This document shows, piece by piece, positions 50,319 to 58,817 of a stretch of DNA of 64,000 nucleotides. The translations under genes and the position numbers were made by a program. Origin of the DNA: Rikenellaceae bacterium (lineage in GTDB: Bacteria > Bacteroidota > Bacteroidia > Bacteroidales > Rikenellaceae); assembly GCA_015059925.1 (NCBI GenBank), contig SUZL01000006.1, positions 1 through 64,000 of the forward strand, written 5' to 3'. The notes under the pieces are model-generated. The model was not told where the DNA came from and ran no database searches. It saw nothing but the letters and a program-made list of their open reading frames with translations. Every line of letters begins with the position of its first letter. Position 1 is the stretch's first letter.

Positions 50319-51256
50319 TGAGCGAATTCGGACTCATAGCCCAGATTGCCAAGCGCTTTGCCTCGATCGACCACCACGGCTGGGAGGCTATCGGCGACGA
50401 CTGCACCGTTCTGCCCATCGGCGACGAGGCACTCGTCATAACCACTGATATGCTCATCGAGGGTGTCCACTTCCTGCGCGACAAGATCTCGCCCGAGGAG
50501 CTGGGCCGCAAGTCCCTCGCCGTAAACCTTAGCGATGTTGCCGCTATGGGCGTTCGCCCCGTTGCGACGTTGCTGTCGGTTGCTCTCTCAAAAGATGCTA
50601 CCGAGGAGTGGGCCGAGCGATTCACGGCGGGCTATCACGCTCTCTCCGAGGAGTATAGCGTTGCGCTTGTCGGTGGCGACACCACCTCGTCCGAGTGCGG
50701 AATCGCAATCAATGTCGTTGCCATTGGTCGTGGCCCGTTGGCCAACGTCAAGCGCCGCTCGGCTGCCTGCGTGGGCGATATAGTCTATGTGGGTGGTGAG
50801 CTGGGAGCCTCGGCGCGAGGCCTAAAGGATATTTTTGCGGGTAATGACGCTACGCCAAACGCTGCCATACATCGTAATCAGCAGGCGCAAGTAGCTGAGG
50901 GTGAGTGGTTAGGATCGCGCGCGGAGGTACACGCTATGATGGATCTCTCGGATGGACTGGCCTCCGATCTTTGCCATATCCTGCGCGCCTCGAAGTGCGG
51001 TGCCGAGCTATATGCCGAGCAGATTCCCGCTGTCGATGGCGACATCGAGTCGGCCGTTGCGGGGGGTGAGGATTATAAGCTATTGTTTACCGTCGCTGAG
51101 ACCTCTGCCGCGCAACTTGAGAGCGACTTTCTCGCGCATTTCGGCCGTCCGATCTATCGCGTTGGGCGTATTGTAGAGTCCGAAAACCACACCATTCGTT
51201 GGTTCAGCGAGGGTAAGGAGTTCTCTCCCGACTGGAAGGGTTTTACTCACTTCTAA
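50318..51256 (+). CDS. thiL: Thiamine-monophosphate kinase
   Basis: This 312-residue kinase makes thiamine diphosphate from the monophosphate. It starts with GTG inside the argH stop codon (TAGTG). The motifs GDDCTVLP, TTDMLIEGVHFL, AVNLSDVAAMGVRP, VGGDTTSS and MDLSDGLASDL fit ThiL. It is the last gene of the arginine operon by position, although its role is unrelated. It converges on the flippase gene with a 4-bp overlap. Confidence 0.92.
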   Translation: MSEFGLIAQIAKRFASIDHHGWEAIGDDCTVLPIGDEALVITTDMLIEGVHFLRDKISPEELGRKSLAVNLSDVAAMGVRPVATLLSVALSKDATEEWAERFTAGYHALSEEYSVALVGGDTTSSECGIAINVVAIGRGPLANVKRRSAACVGDIVYVGGELGASARGLKDIFAGNDATPNAAIHRNQQAQVAEGEWLGSRAEVHAMMDLSDGLASDLCHILRASKCGAELYAEQIPAVDGDIESAVAGGEDYKLLFTVAETSAAQLESDFLAHFGRPIYRVGRIVESENHTIRWFSEGKEFSPDWKGFTHF

Positions 51257-52713
51257 TCTTTGCGGCCTGATAGTGAGCGCTTTGCAACGTCGATAGCCGT
51301 ACGGAAACTCTCCAGCCTAAAGATAAGTCCGCCAATTCCATAGGTCGCAACCCCCACAAAGATTTTTATCGCAAGTCGCGCTCCTGTACTCCACTGGGCG
51401 GCATACTCTCCCACCAACATCACCGTGCCATACATCGCCGCCGTGAGCAACGCAATCGGCACGATACTCCTTATGATTCGCCACAGCGTCAGCGTGGTGT
51501 ATCGCAGCGAAGGAATCATATTGAGCAGCATCTCACACGCCGCAGCAATACCCAATCCCCACGCAACAGCCATCACGCTGTGCGGGATTGTCACCACGAG
51601 TATTATTGTCCAGATGATGCGCTTTGCGATCTCCAATCGTAGGATTGTCGCGCCGTCGCTCTTGACTTTCAGAATGTTATAGCACACGAGCGATAACGGC
51701 GTAAACAGACTTCCCACACACAAAACCCTAAAGTAGGGTATTGCAGGATGCCAATCGGGTTTGAGCAGCAGATGGTAGAAATCCTCCGCCGTAGCGATTA
51801 GTCCCGCCATCACAGGGAACATTATCGCCGCAGTAAGCATTATGACCATCCGATAACTCTCGGCAAACTTCTGCTCCTCGTCCTTGATTCGTGCCAGCGC
51901 GGGGAACGTAACGCTCTGTATCGACTGCGAGACGGAGTAGGGCATATAGACCAGTTTCTGCGCCTGATTGAAGTGCCCGAGCGCATCACCCGAATAGATC
52001 TTTCCGATGAAGAGTTGCGAGATGTTGTTGTAAATCGATGTGATGATTTCGGTCAGCATCAGCCTAAGGCTGAACGGAGCCATCTCGCCGAGCGCCCCCT
52101 TGGTATCCGCCCTTCGGGGTCGCCACTCGCTGCGCCACCAAAGCATTGCCGACTTCGAGGCTATGGCGCTCACTCGCTGCCCGACCAATGCCCAGATACC
52201 CAACCCCGCAACAGCCATCGCAACGGCTATCGCGCCACTGATGAGAATCGAAAGGAAGGTCATCGTCGATAGCTCGGCGAAGCGCAACTCGCGTATCATT
52301 CGCGTGTTCTGTATTACGCCTATGGCGTTGAGCGGCAACATCAGAAGCATTACGGGTGCTACCTCGGCCAGCACTGGCCAGCCGTAATAATCTGCAACAT
52401 AGGGCGCTATGGCCGTCAGCAGCAGGTAGAGCAGGGTAGATGTTACGATGTTAAAACGAAAAACTGCAAGGTAATCGCCCTCCGTGGGGGCGGCCTTGCG
52501 TATCAGGGTCTGCGAGAATCCGCTATCGACCACCACTTGTGCCAGCGCAACAAATACGGCCAGCACCGCAATAATACCCATATCCATCGGCATTATGCGG
52601 TTGGCCACGACAATACTCACAACGGCTTGCAGCACCGCCGAGCCAGCCTTCTCGGCTATGCTCCACGCCACGCCCGAAGCCACACGTTTTGTGAGTTTGC
52701 CCTGCTCCGACAT
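51253..52713 (-). CDS. Lipopolysaccharide/oligosaccharide flippase (WzxC-like, MOP superfamily)
   Basis: This 486-residue membrane protein has about 12-14 helices. The N-terminal GVAWSIAEKAGSAVLQAVVSIVVANR (given in part) and the following DMGIIAVLAVFVALAQVVVDSGFSQTLI region are typical of the WzxC/RfbX-type exporters, as is the central FSLRLMLTEIITSIYNNISQLFIGK. It probably flips lipid-linked oligosaccharides across the inner membrane. No other polysaccharide genes lie nearby. It is 3 bp from aroQ. Confidence 0.85.
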   Translation of the reverse strand: MSEQGKLTKRVASGVAWSIAEKAGSAVLQAVVSIVVANRIMPMDMGIIAVLAVFVALAQVVVDSGFSQTLIRKAAPTEGDYLAVFRFNIVTSTLLYLLLTAIAPYVADYYGWPVLAEVAPVMLLMLPLNAIGVIQNTRMIRELRFAELSTMTFLSILISGAIAVAMAVAGLGIWALVGQRVSAIASKSAMLWWRSEWRPRRADTKGALGEMAPFSLRLMLTEIITSIYNNISQLFIGKIYSGDALGHFNQAQKLVYMPYSVSQSIQSVTFPALARIKDEEQKFAESYRMVIMLTAAIMFPVMAGLIATAEDFYHLLLKPDWHPAIPYFRVLCVGSLFTPLSLVCYNILKVKSDGATILRLEIAKRIIWTIILVVTIPHSVMAVAWGLGIAAACEMLLNMIPSLRYTTLTLWRIIRSIVPIALLTAAMYGTVMLVGEYAAQWSTGARLAIKIFVGVATYGIGGLIFRLESFRTAIDVAKRSLSGRKD

Positions 52714-52716
52714 ACT

Positions 52717-53139
52717 TTATTCCAGCAATGACTCTACGCCCAGACGGTACGAATCGAGTCCAAAACCCATTATCGAGCCCTTGGCAACGGGAGCAATCAT
52801 CGACGTGTGTCGGAACTCCTCGCGCGCCAGAATCGACGAGATATGCACCTCTACAACGGGTGTCGCAACGGCCGAAATGGCGTCGCGCAACGCAACGGAA
52901 GTGTGCGTGTAGCCTCCCGCGTTGAGTACAATGCCGTCGTAACGGCCTACGCTCGAGTGGATTGCGTTGATCAGCTCGCCCTCGATATTCGACTGGAAGT
53001 AGTCGAACTCGGCGCGGCCCTCATATCGCTCGGCAAGCGTTGCGGTGTACTCCTCGAAGGTCGTTGTGCCGTAAATCTCCACGTCGCGCTTACCCTGCAA
53101 ATTGAGGTTTGGGCCGTTGAGTATGAGAATTTTCTTCAT
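52717..53139 (-). CDS. aroQ: Type II 3-dehydroquinate dehydratase
   Basis: This 140-residue enzyme of the shikimate pathway dehydrates 3-dehydroquinate. The start KKILILNGPNLNLQGKRD and the loop motif FDYFQSNIEGELINAIH (Asn and Glu), NAGGYTHTSVALRDAI (given in part) and VEVHISSILAREEFRH are characteristic. It lies in a chain after buk with 3-bp gaps. Confidence 0.95.
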   Translation of the reverse strand: MKKILILNGPNLNLQGKRDVEIYGTTTFEEYTATLAERYEGRAEFDYFQSNIEGELINAIHSSVGRYDGIVLNAGGYTHTSVALRDAISAVATPVVEVHISSILAREEFRHTSMIAPVAKGSIMGFGLDSYRLGVESLLE

Positions 53140-53142
53140 TGT

Positions 53143-54285
53143 CTAATAATTTTTTGCCTCGATCTGTCCCGCCAGTACCCTTATGGCGTTCATCGCCAGC
53201 GACTGAAGCTCATTTTCGCCCGGATAGATCTCGATTGGCGCGATGAAACGACAGTAGTCGCTGATTCGGTCGGTAACCAGTCGGCTGTGGGCAATGCCAC
53301 CCGTCAGCAGGATCGCATCCACCTCGCCGCGCATCGCCGCCGCCATCTGACCGATGTGCTTGATGATGCCGTAGATCATCGTGTCGAGTGCCAACTCCGC
53401 CTCCTTGTCGCCGTTGGCTGCGCGCTGGGGAATCTCGATCATCGAACTCGATCCCGTCAGCGACACTAGTCCGCCCTTGCCTACGATGAGTGCTCGTGCC
53501 TCGGCGTGGCTGTAACGGCCTGAGTAACAGAGGTCGATGAGCGCACCTGCGGGTATCGTGCCGGCACGTTCGGGAGCAATCGGGCCCTCGCCGTCGAGCG
53601 CATTGTTGCAGTCGATAACGCGGCCGGCCTTGTGCGCCGCCACCGAGATGCCGCCACCCATATGCACTACGACAAGATTCAGATCCTCGTATCGGCGACC
53701 GATCTCGTCGGCATAGCGTCGTGCCGTAGCCTTCTGGTTCAGGGCGTGCCATATCGAGCGGCCGCGAATCTCCTTGATTCCCGTAACCTTCGCCATCTCC
53801 AGACGCTCATCCACCACGATCGGGTCGGCTATGTAGGCCTTCACGCCGCAACGCGACGCAATCTCCGATGCGATTACGGCTCCGAGGTTCGAGGCGTGCT
53901 GCGGTGTGCAACAACGAAGCTCCTCGATCATCTGCTCGTTCACCTCATAAACGCCGCTCTGCAGGGGCTCACGAGGCGATAGCAACCCTCCTCGGCCTAT
54001 GACGGCCGAGAGAGAGTTAATATCTATATTGTTATCTACCAACGTCTTGAGGATTATATCACGACGCCATTCATACTGATCGAATACCCCCTTGAATTGC
54101 GCCAACTCCTCGGTCGAGTGTTGCAACGAGAGCTCCACCTCGGGCTCCATTCCCCGATAGATGGCTATCTTCGTCGAGGTCGATCCGGGGTTGATTACCA
54201 GCACCAAGTGTTTTGCTACCGCATCAGCGTCGAGGCGTGTTGAGTCGGAGTTCGATGCTCCGTAGTTGTGATTATGCTCCATCAT
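53143..54285 (-). CDS. buk: Butyrate kinase
   Basis: This 380-residue acyl kinase of the ASKHA fold makes acid and ATP from acyl phosphate. ATG 54285 (or 54282) is chosen; the frame extends to 54342 but that would overlap ptb. The N-terminal LVINPGSTSTKIAIYRG, then VVVHMGGGISVAAHKAGRV, and ALLTGGIAHSRLVTD-like ILLTGGIAHSRL are family motifs. Its neighbours ackA and ptb are part of the same transcript, so acyl-phosphate metabolism is clear. Whether the substrate is butyryl or a branched-chain acyl group is open. Confidence 0.9.
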   Translation of the reverse strand: MMEHNHNYGASNSDSTRLDADAVAKHLVLVINPGSTSTKIAIYRGMEPEVELSLQHSTEELAQFKGVFDQYEWRRDIILKTLVDNNIDINSLSAVIGRGGLLSPREPLQSGVYEVNEQMIEELRCCTPQHASNLGAVIASEIASRCGVKAYIADPIVVDERLEMAKVTGIKEIRGRSIWHALNQKATARRYADEIGRRYEDLNLVVVHMGGGISVAAHKAGRVIDCNNALDGEGPIAPERAGTIPAGALIDLCYSGRYSHAEARALIVGKGGLVSLTGSSSMIEIPQRAANGDKEAELALDTMIYGIIKHIGQMAAAMRGEVDAILLTGGIAHSRLVTDRISDYCRFIAPIEIYPGENELQSLAMNAIRVLAGQIEAKNY

Positions 54286-54313
54286 TAGTTGGCAATTAGG
54301 TTTCTTCTTATTA

Positions 54314-55219
54314 TTAGCGAGCTGCAAGGCAAGCCAGCGCAATTGAATACTTCTTCGTCAAGGCCGAGTCGCCGCGTGAAGTCAAAACGCACGGCACCTT
54401 CGTACCCATAACCATCGCTGCCAGCTCCGAGCCACCGATGTGTGTAGCGGCTTTGAAGAATACGTTAGCCGACTCGATGTTGGGGAAGAGCAGACAGTCG
54501 GGATCACCCGCTACGCTCGAGCCCGTAACCTTCTTATGCTCGGCAACCTCCTTATAAAGAGCCACATCCAACGATAGCGGACCATCCACGATCACCTTGC
54601 CCAGCTGACCGCGGTCGCCCATCTTCGCCAGGATAGCACCCTCGGTCGAAGAGGGAACGCTGGGAAGCACCTGCTCCGAAGCCGAGATGCAGGCAATCTT
54701 CGGAGTCTCCACGCCAAGGATCTTTGCGGTCTGTGCCAAGTAACCGATCAGCTTCTGCTTCTGCTTAAAGTCGGGAGCGGGGATAACGGCTACGTCCGAT
54801 ACCGAGAGCAGCTTGTCGCGGCCCTTCATCTCGATCACAGCAACGTGGCTCAATACGCCCTTCGGGGGGAACAGGCCAGCCTCCTTGTTCAGGATGCCGC
54901 GCATATACTTGTCGGTCGAAACCAGACCCTTCATCAGAACGTCAGCCTGACCATTTACAACAGCCTGCACGGCCAGCTTAACGCACGTTACGTCGCTGGG
55001 CTCGTGAACGATGTTGAATACCGACGAGTCGATGCCAAGCTCTGCGCAAGCCTCCTCGATGGTAGCCTTGTCGCCAAAAAGTGTAGCCTCTACAAAACCC
55101 TCTTTCCAAGCGTTGTAAACGGCCTCAATGGTGTGTGTATCCTGTCCGTAAGCAACAGCCAGACGCTTCTTACCACGCGCTACGGCAGCTGCTACGATCT
55201 CATCCAAACGTGTAATCAT
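54314..55219 (-). CDS. ptb: Phosphate butyryltransferase
   Basis: This 301-residue enzyme of the PTA/PTB family exchanges CoA and phosphate on acyl groups. It has DVLMKGLVSTDKYMRGILNK, VSDVAVIPAPD and the C-terminal GGSELAAMVMGTKVPCVLTSRGDSA (given in part), which are typical of Ptb. It lies between ackA and buk on the same strand, 26 bp after the ackA stop. It could supply acetyl-phosphate for AckA as well as acyl-phosphate for Buk if its specificity is broad, which is an inference. Confidence 0.9.
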   Translation of the reverse strand: MITRLDEIVAAAVARGKKRLAVAYGQDTHTIEAVYNAWKEGFVEATLFGDKATIEEACAELGIDSSVFNIVHEPSDVTCVKLAVQAVVNGQADVLMKGLVSTDKYMRGILNKEAGLFPPKGVLSHVAVIEMKGRDKLLSVSDVAVIPAPDFKQKQKLIGYLAQTAKILGVETPKIACISASEQVLPSVPSSTEGAILAKMGDRGQLGKVIVDGPLSLDVALYKEVAEHKKVTGSSVAGDPDCLLFPNIESANVFFKAATHIGGSELAAMVMGTKVPCVLTSRGDSALTKKYSIALACLAAR

Positions 55220-55245
55220 ATCTTTTTCAGTTTTTTAGGTTTTTA

Positions 55246-56454
55246 TTAAAGGTTCTTTGTAAGGTTGTAGGTGTCGGTTGCGATTACCAGCTCCTCGTTG
55301 GTTGCGATAACGGCTACCTTCACCTTTGAATCTGCGGTTGAGATGATGGTGTTCTCGCCGCGCGTAACGTCGTTTACAGCATCGTCGAGCTCGATACCCA
55401 TAAACTCCATATTGTGGCAAACGTAGCGACGCAGGTCGGCCGAGTTCTCGCCAACACCACCCGTGAAGATCACCAGATCAACACCGCCCATCTCGGCAGC
55501 ATACTCACCGACGAACTTCTTCACGCGGTTGTAGTACATATCGCGTGCTACGATAGCCTTCTCGTTGCCTGCATCGTACGCTGCGTCAATATCGCGCATA
55601 TCGCTCGAGAGGCCCGTCAGACCCATCACACCCGACTTCTTGTTCATCATCGCGTTGAGCTCGGCGTACGACATACCCTCATTCTCGCCAATGTATGTAA
55701 TTGCACTTGCATCTACCTGACCGCAGCGTGTACCCATCACAAGACCGTCCAGAGGAGAGAATCCCATCGACGTGTCGAACGACTTGCCGTTCAGCACAGC
55801 CGTTACCGATCCGCCGTTACCGATGTGGCAGGTTACGATCTTCGAGTTCTCCAGATCCAATCCGGCCAGCTCGGCACCCACCTTTGCAACATACTTGTGG
55901 CTCGTGCCGTGGAAGCCGTACTTGCGCACGCGATACTTCTCATAATACTCCGTCGGCAGGGCGTAGAGGTAGTTGATAGCGGGGATTGACTGGTGGAACG
56001 AGGTGTCGAAAACAGCCACCTGAGGAATTCCGGGCAGCACCTTCTCGATCGAGAGCACACCCTCCAAGTTTGCGGGGTTGTGCAGCGGTGCGATCTCAAA
56101 CAGCGAGCGGATATTGGCCTTCGCCTCGTCGTCAACCACTACGCTCGACTTGAAGAACTCTCCACCGTGAGCCACACGATGACCTACGGCCTTCACCTCG
56201 TGCAGGTCGCTGATAACACCGTGTGCGGGGTCGGTCAGCGCCTCCAATACCATACTGATACCCGTCGTGTGGTCGGCAATGGGCTTCACGACCTCAAACT
56301 TATCCTTGCCCGTAGGCTTGTGAGTAAGGCTTCCCTCGGGAAGACCGATACGATCGACCAAACCTTTGGCCAACAGCGCGTTGCTCTGCTCATTGATGTC
56401 GATAACCTGATACTTGATCGACGATGAGCCGCAATTAAGAACTAATACGATCAT
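55246..56454 (-). CDS. ackA: Acetate kinase
   Basis: This 402-residue kinase makes ATP from acetyl phosphate. ATG 56454 gives MIVLVLNCGSSSIKYQ, the conserved start; the in-frame extension to 56511 overlaps the promoter. Motifs HGTSHKYV, ACHIGNG-like TCHIGNGGSVTAVLNGKS (short quote), FTGGVGENSADLR and MGFSPLDGLVMGTRCGQVD (given in part) are all present. It leads the operon ackA-ptb-buk-aroQ. Confidence 0.95.
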   Translation of the reverse strand: MIVLVLNCGSSSIKYQVIDINEQSNALLAKGLVDRIGLPEGSLTHKPTGKDKFEVVKPIADHTTGISMVLEALTDPAHGVISDLHEVKAVGHRVAHGGEFFKSSVVVDDEAKANIRSLFEIAPLHNPANLEGVLSIEKVLPGIPQVAVFDTSFHQSIPAINYLYALPTEYYEKYRVRKYGFHGTSHKYVAKVGAELAGLDLENSKIVTCHIGNGGSVTAVLNGKSFDTSMGFSPLDGLVMGTRCGQVDASAITYIGENEGMSYAELNAMMNKKSGVMGLTGLSSDMRDIDAAYDAGNEKAIVARDMYYNRVKKFVGEYAAEMGGVDLVIFTGGVGENSADLRRYVCHNMEFMGIELDDAVNDVTRGENTIISTADSKVKVAVIATNEELVIATDTYNLTKNL

Positions 56455-56508
56455 AGTTTTTTGATATTTATATATTTTTAGTGTTTTGTCGAAAGAAATT
56501 TTGCACAC

Positions 56509-56516
56509 CAAAGATA
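56509..56516 (-). promoter_or_regulatory. Promoter -7 element for ackA
   Basis: The minus strand reads TATCTTTG, matching TAnnTTTG, 54 bp before the ackA start. A TTTG at 56540-56543 (minus) with a 23-bp spacer is a weak -33 candidate. Confidence 0.55.
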
Positions 56517-56540
56517 CAAAATAAAGTGGTACGATAAGCC

Positions 56541-56576
56541 AAAAAAAGGCGAAAAAACTAATTTTCGCCCTTTTTT
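56541..56576 (-). terminator. Terminator after the M64 peptidase gene
   Basis: GGCGAAAA (56548-56555) and TTTTCGCC (56562-56569) pair around a 6-nt loop, with A's on one side and T's on the other. On the minus strand it lies downstream of the M64 peptidase gene and upstream of the ackA promoter. Confidence 0.75.
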
Positions 56577-56645
56577 ACTTCATATAGACAATTTCGGTGC
56601 CATATCTTGGGTATTACACCCTCAGTGCCACATCTTCGGTGCCGC

Positions 56646-56720
56646 CCCTGCACCTCTGCCACTCCTGTACCTCTGCACCCCTGCACCTCTGCACCTTTGT
56701 CGCCCCTGCTGCCCCTGCGC
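56646..56720. repeat. Nine degenerate 8-9 bp tandem repeats touching the M64 stop codon
   Basis: On the plus strand the units are CCCTGCAC, CTCTGCCAC, TCCTGTAC, CTCTGCAC, CCCTGCAC, CTCTGCAC, CTTTGTCG, CCCCTGCTG and CCCCTGCGC. The consensus is CYCTGCAC. The run ends at 56720, directly next to the stop of the minus-strand M64 gene at 56721. Confidence 0.75.
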
Positions 56721-58013
56721 TTACTCCTGCTCGGTGTTGTAGAGGATGATGCGCTCGATAGCTCGCTGGCACACCTCGCAGAACTGCGTTGCCACGTTGT
56801 CGCGCATACGGCAGATTACCGCCGGACGATACATCCCCTTGGTCATATATCCGCCACCCTCGTACACGCCGATGGTGTAGTTCTCCTGACGCTCCTTCGT
56901 GGGTTGCGATGGCACCTCCACGCCCTCGGCCACCATATCCTTCCACTTCGACTCGAAATCGACCATCGTGGTTATGTTCTGCTCCCACGGCTCATAGCCG
57001 AGCTTGTATGTTCCGTCGGTGTGGTCGTCGTGCTCGTAGAAATACTCGTCGGCCAGAGCTCCGAACGAGTGGCCAAACTCGTGTACCACGACGGGCTTGA
57101 ACATCGGGTTGTGGGCCGTTGTGAGGGTGTACGAATTGTAGATTCCGCCACCGCCATAGGTGTCCGTATTTGCCAGAATGATAAGGTGTTCGTAATCAAT
57201 CCCCGCCAGCGCATCGTGAATCGAGTGTACGCTGTTGGTGGTTAGGTAACGCGGCGAGTAGAAGGTCATAAAGTTCGAGTTCAGGGCCGTCTCGCGCCAC
57301 TCGTCATCCTGCGGCACGCTCACGTTGCTCTGCTTCGAGGGGACTTTTACCGCCACCACGTTGAACTTCGCCTTGTGCTGCGCAAAGGGCTCATACTTGA
57401 ATATCTCCTCGCAGGCCGTGCGCGCATCCGTCATAAAAGTCTCCATCTCCTCGGCCGTATATCCTTCAGCCACGATCGCCACGTCGATACACTCCTCCGA
57501 CGACCCGCTGCGAAGCAGATACTCGTGCGGCTGTGGCGTGCGCGAATCCATATTGCGGATGAGCTTGTCCGAGGGGGTAACCTTGTGGCGCAACGAGGCC
57601 TGCTTCTCGCCCTCGTTGCTCAGGAGCGTAATCTCCACAAAAACCTCCTTTTTGGGAAATGGTACGAGGAACGTCGCCTCGAAACTCTTTGTAACCTCCT
57701 TGGCCTCGTCCGTCACCAGCCACTCCTGAAAAAGACTCGAGAAGGCGTTTCTGTATAGTACCTTTCCGCTCTCTGTGTCAATTACTTTTATGTCGCCATT
57801 ACCTCTTACGGGCACTTTGTCGAGATTAACCCTGCGACCAGCCCAGCCCTCCTCCGAGGCCAACTCGTCGAGTGCTACGATCTGCTGCTCGGCGTTGCCC
57901 ACGAAGTGGTAATCTATGCGAAGTGTCTTATTGTGGAAATGTGTGGAAAAGTCCTGCGCCTCGGCTGCAATAGCCGCAGCAAGGCCCGCCATCAACAAAA
58001 ATATCTTTTTCAT
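56721..58013 (-). CDS. Secreted M64-family (IgA peptidase-like) metallopeptidase
   Basis: This 430-residue protein has a signal peptide (MKKIFLLMAGLAAAIAAEA) and the zinc motif HEFGHSFGALADEY at residues 311-324, characteristic of family M64, whose founder cleaves IgA. An N-terminal beta-rich domain (about 25-170) precedes the catalytic domain. The C-terminus shows YMTKGMYRPAVICRMRDN. It is secreted or surface exposed; the natural substrate is unknown. Its gene follows an OmpR-type regulator by 8 bp, so both are probably on one transcript. Confidence 0.87.
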   Translation of the reverse strand: MKKIFLLMAGLAAAIAAEAQDFSTHFHNKTLRIDYHFVGNAEQQIVALDELASEEGWAGRRVNLDKVPVRGNGDIKVIDTESGKVLYRNAFSSLFQEWLVTDEAKEVTKSFEATFLVPFPKKEVFVEITLLSNEGEKQASLRHKVTPSDKLIRNMDSRTPQPHEYLLRSGSSEECIDVAIVAEGYTAEEMETFMTDARTACEEIFKYEPFAQHKAKFNVVAVKVPSKQSNVSVPQDDEWRETALNSNFMTFYSPRYLTTNSVHSIHDALAGIDYEHLIILANTDTYGGGGIYNSYTLTTAHNPMFKPVVVHEFGHSFGALADEYFYEHDDHTDGTYKLGYEPWEQNITTMVDFESKWKDMVAEGVEVPSQPTKERQENYTIGVYEGGGYMTKGMYRPAVICRMRDNVATQFCEVCQRAIERIILYNTEQE

Positions 58014-58021
58014 ACGTAGTT

Positions 58022-58690
58022 TTACTCTTTTTGACTCTCCTCGTATTTGTATCCCACACCCTTCACCGTCACGATATGCTCCTCGCCGATCTTCTGGCGC
58101 AGTTTGCGGATGTGAACGTCGATAGTGCGGTCGCCCACAACCACCTTGTTACCCCATACGTTTGCGTAGATCTCCTCGCGCGTGAAGAGCTTGCCGGGCT
58201 GCGAGTGCAGCAGCTCGAGCAGCGCAAACTCCTTGCGTGGCAGGACGATAGCCTGATCGCCCTTGCGCACCTGAAAATGCTCGCGGTCGATCTCGATCCG
58301 ATCGCTCTGCTCAACGGGCTTGATGCGCTTCAGGATGGCCTGCACGCGGCTGCGTAGGATGTTCATCTTGATGGGCTTGTTGATGTAGTCGTCGGCCCCC
58401 GCGTCGTATCCCTGCAACTGCGTCTCCTCGCTGCCGATGGCCGAGAGGAATACGATCATCACGTTCTTCAGCGCAGGCGAGCGTCGCAGCGCCTTGCACG
58501 TCTCGATGCCGTCGAGTACTGGCATCATCATATCGAGCAGTATCAAATGAGGCTTAACGCGCAGTGCCTCCTGCAATCCTTCGGCACCGTTTGAAGCGGT
58601 GTAAACCTCGTATCCGTCGCGTGTGAGGTTGTATTTTACGAATTCCAGAATATCGTCCTCGTCGTCGATGAGTAGTATGCGGTATCCCAT
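58022..58690 (-). CDS. OmpR/PhoB-family response regulator without a neighbouring kinase
   Basis: This 222-residue regulator starts at ATG 58690. The receiver domain has the acidic pocket IDDEDD, the phosphoacceptor Asp in LILLDMMMPVLDG, and Lys in YINKPIKM. The DNA-binding domain carries LPRKEFALLELLHSQPGKLFT (in part) and RTIDVHIRKLRQKIG, then GVGYKYE at the end. No histidine kinase gene adjoins it; the kinase must lie elsewhere. It belongs to the same broad family as the pho-locus regulator at 5408-6109, but is distinct from it. It may control the M64 peptidase encoded downstream. Confidence 0.88.
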   Translation of the reverse strand: MGYRILLIDDEDDILEFVKYNLTRDGYEVYTASNGAEGLQEALRVKPHLILLDMMMPVLDGIETCKALRRSPALKNVMIVFLSAIGSEETQLQGYDAGADDYINKPIKMNILRSRVQAILKRIKPVEQSDRIEIDREHFQVRKGDQAIVLPRKEFALLELLHSQPGKLFTREEIYANVWGNKVVVGDRTIDVHIRKLRQKIGEEHIVTVKGVGYKYEESQKE

Positions 58691-58709
58691 AATCAAAAAT
58701 AATTTTCTA

Positions 58710-58717
58710 CAAATATA
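58710..58717 (-). promoter_or_regulatory. Promoter -7 element for the response regulator gene
   Basis: The minus strand reads TATATTTG, matching TAnnTTTG, about 20 bp before the start codon. Confidence 0.5.
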
Positions 58718-58761
58718 CGAAATTCCCGCAATAAAAAAGGATAATGAACGGATAATTTACT

Positions 58762-58769
58762 TATATTTG
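58762..58769 (+). promoter_or_regulatory. Promoter -7 element for the DUF349 gene
   Basis: TATATTTG matches TAnnTTTG, 48 bp before the DUF349 start. With the element at 58710-58717 it makes a divergent promoter pair. Confidence 0.5.
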
Positions 58770-58817
58770 CACATCTATATACTTATGTATTGCGACTAAC
58801 GCTTAAACCACAAAGTG

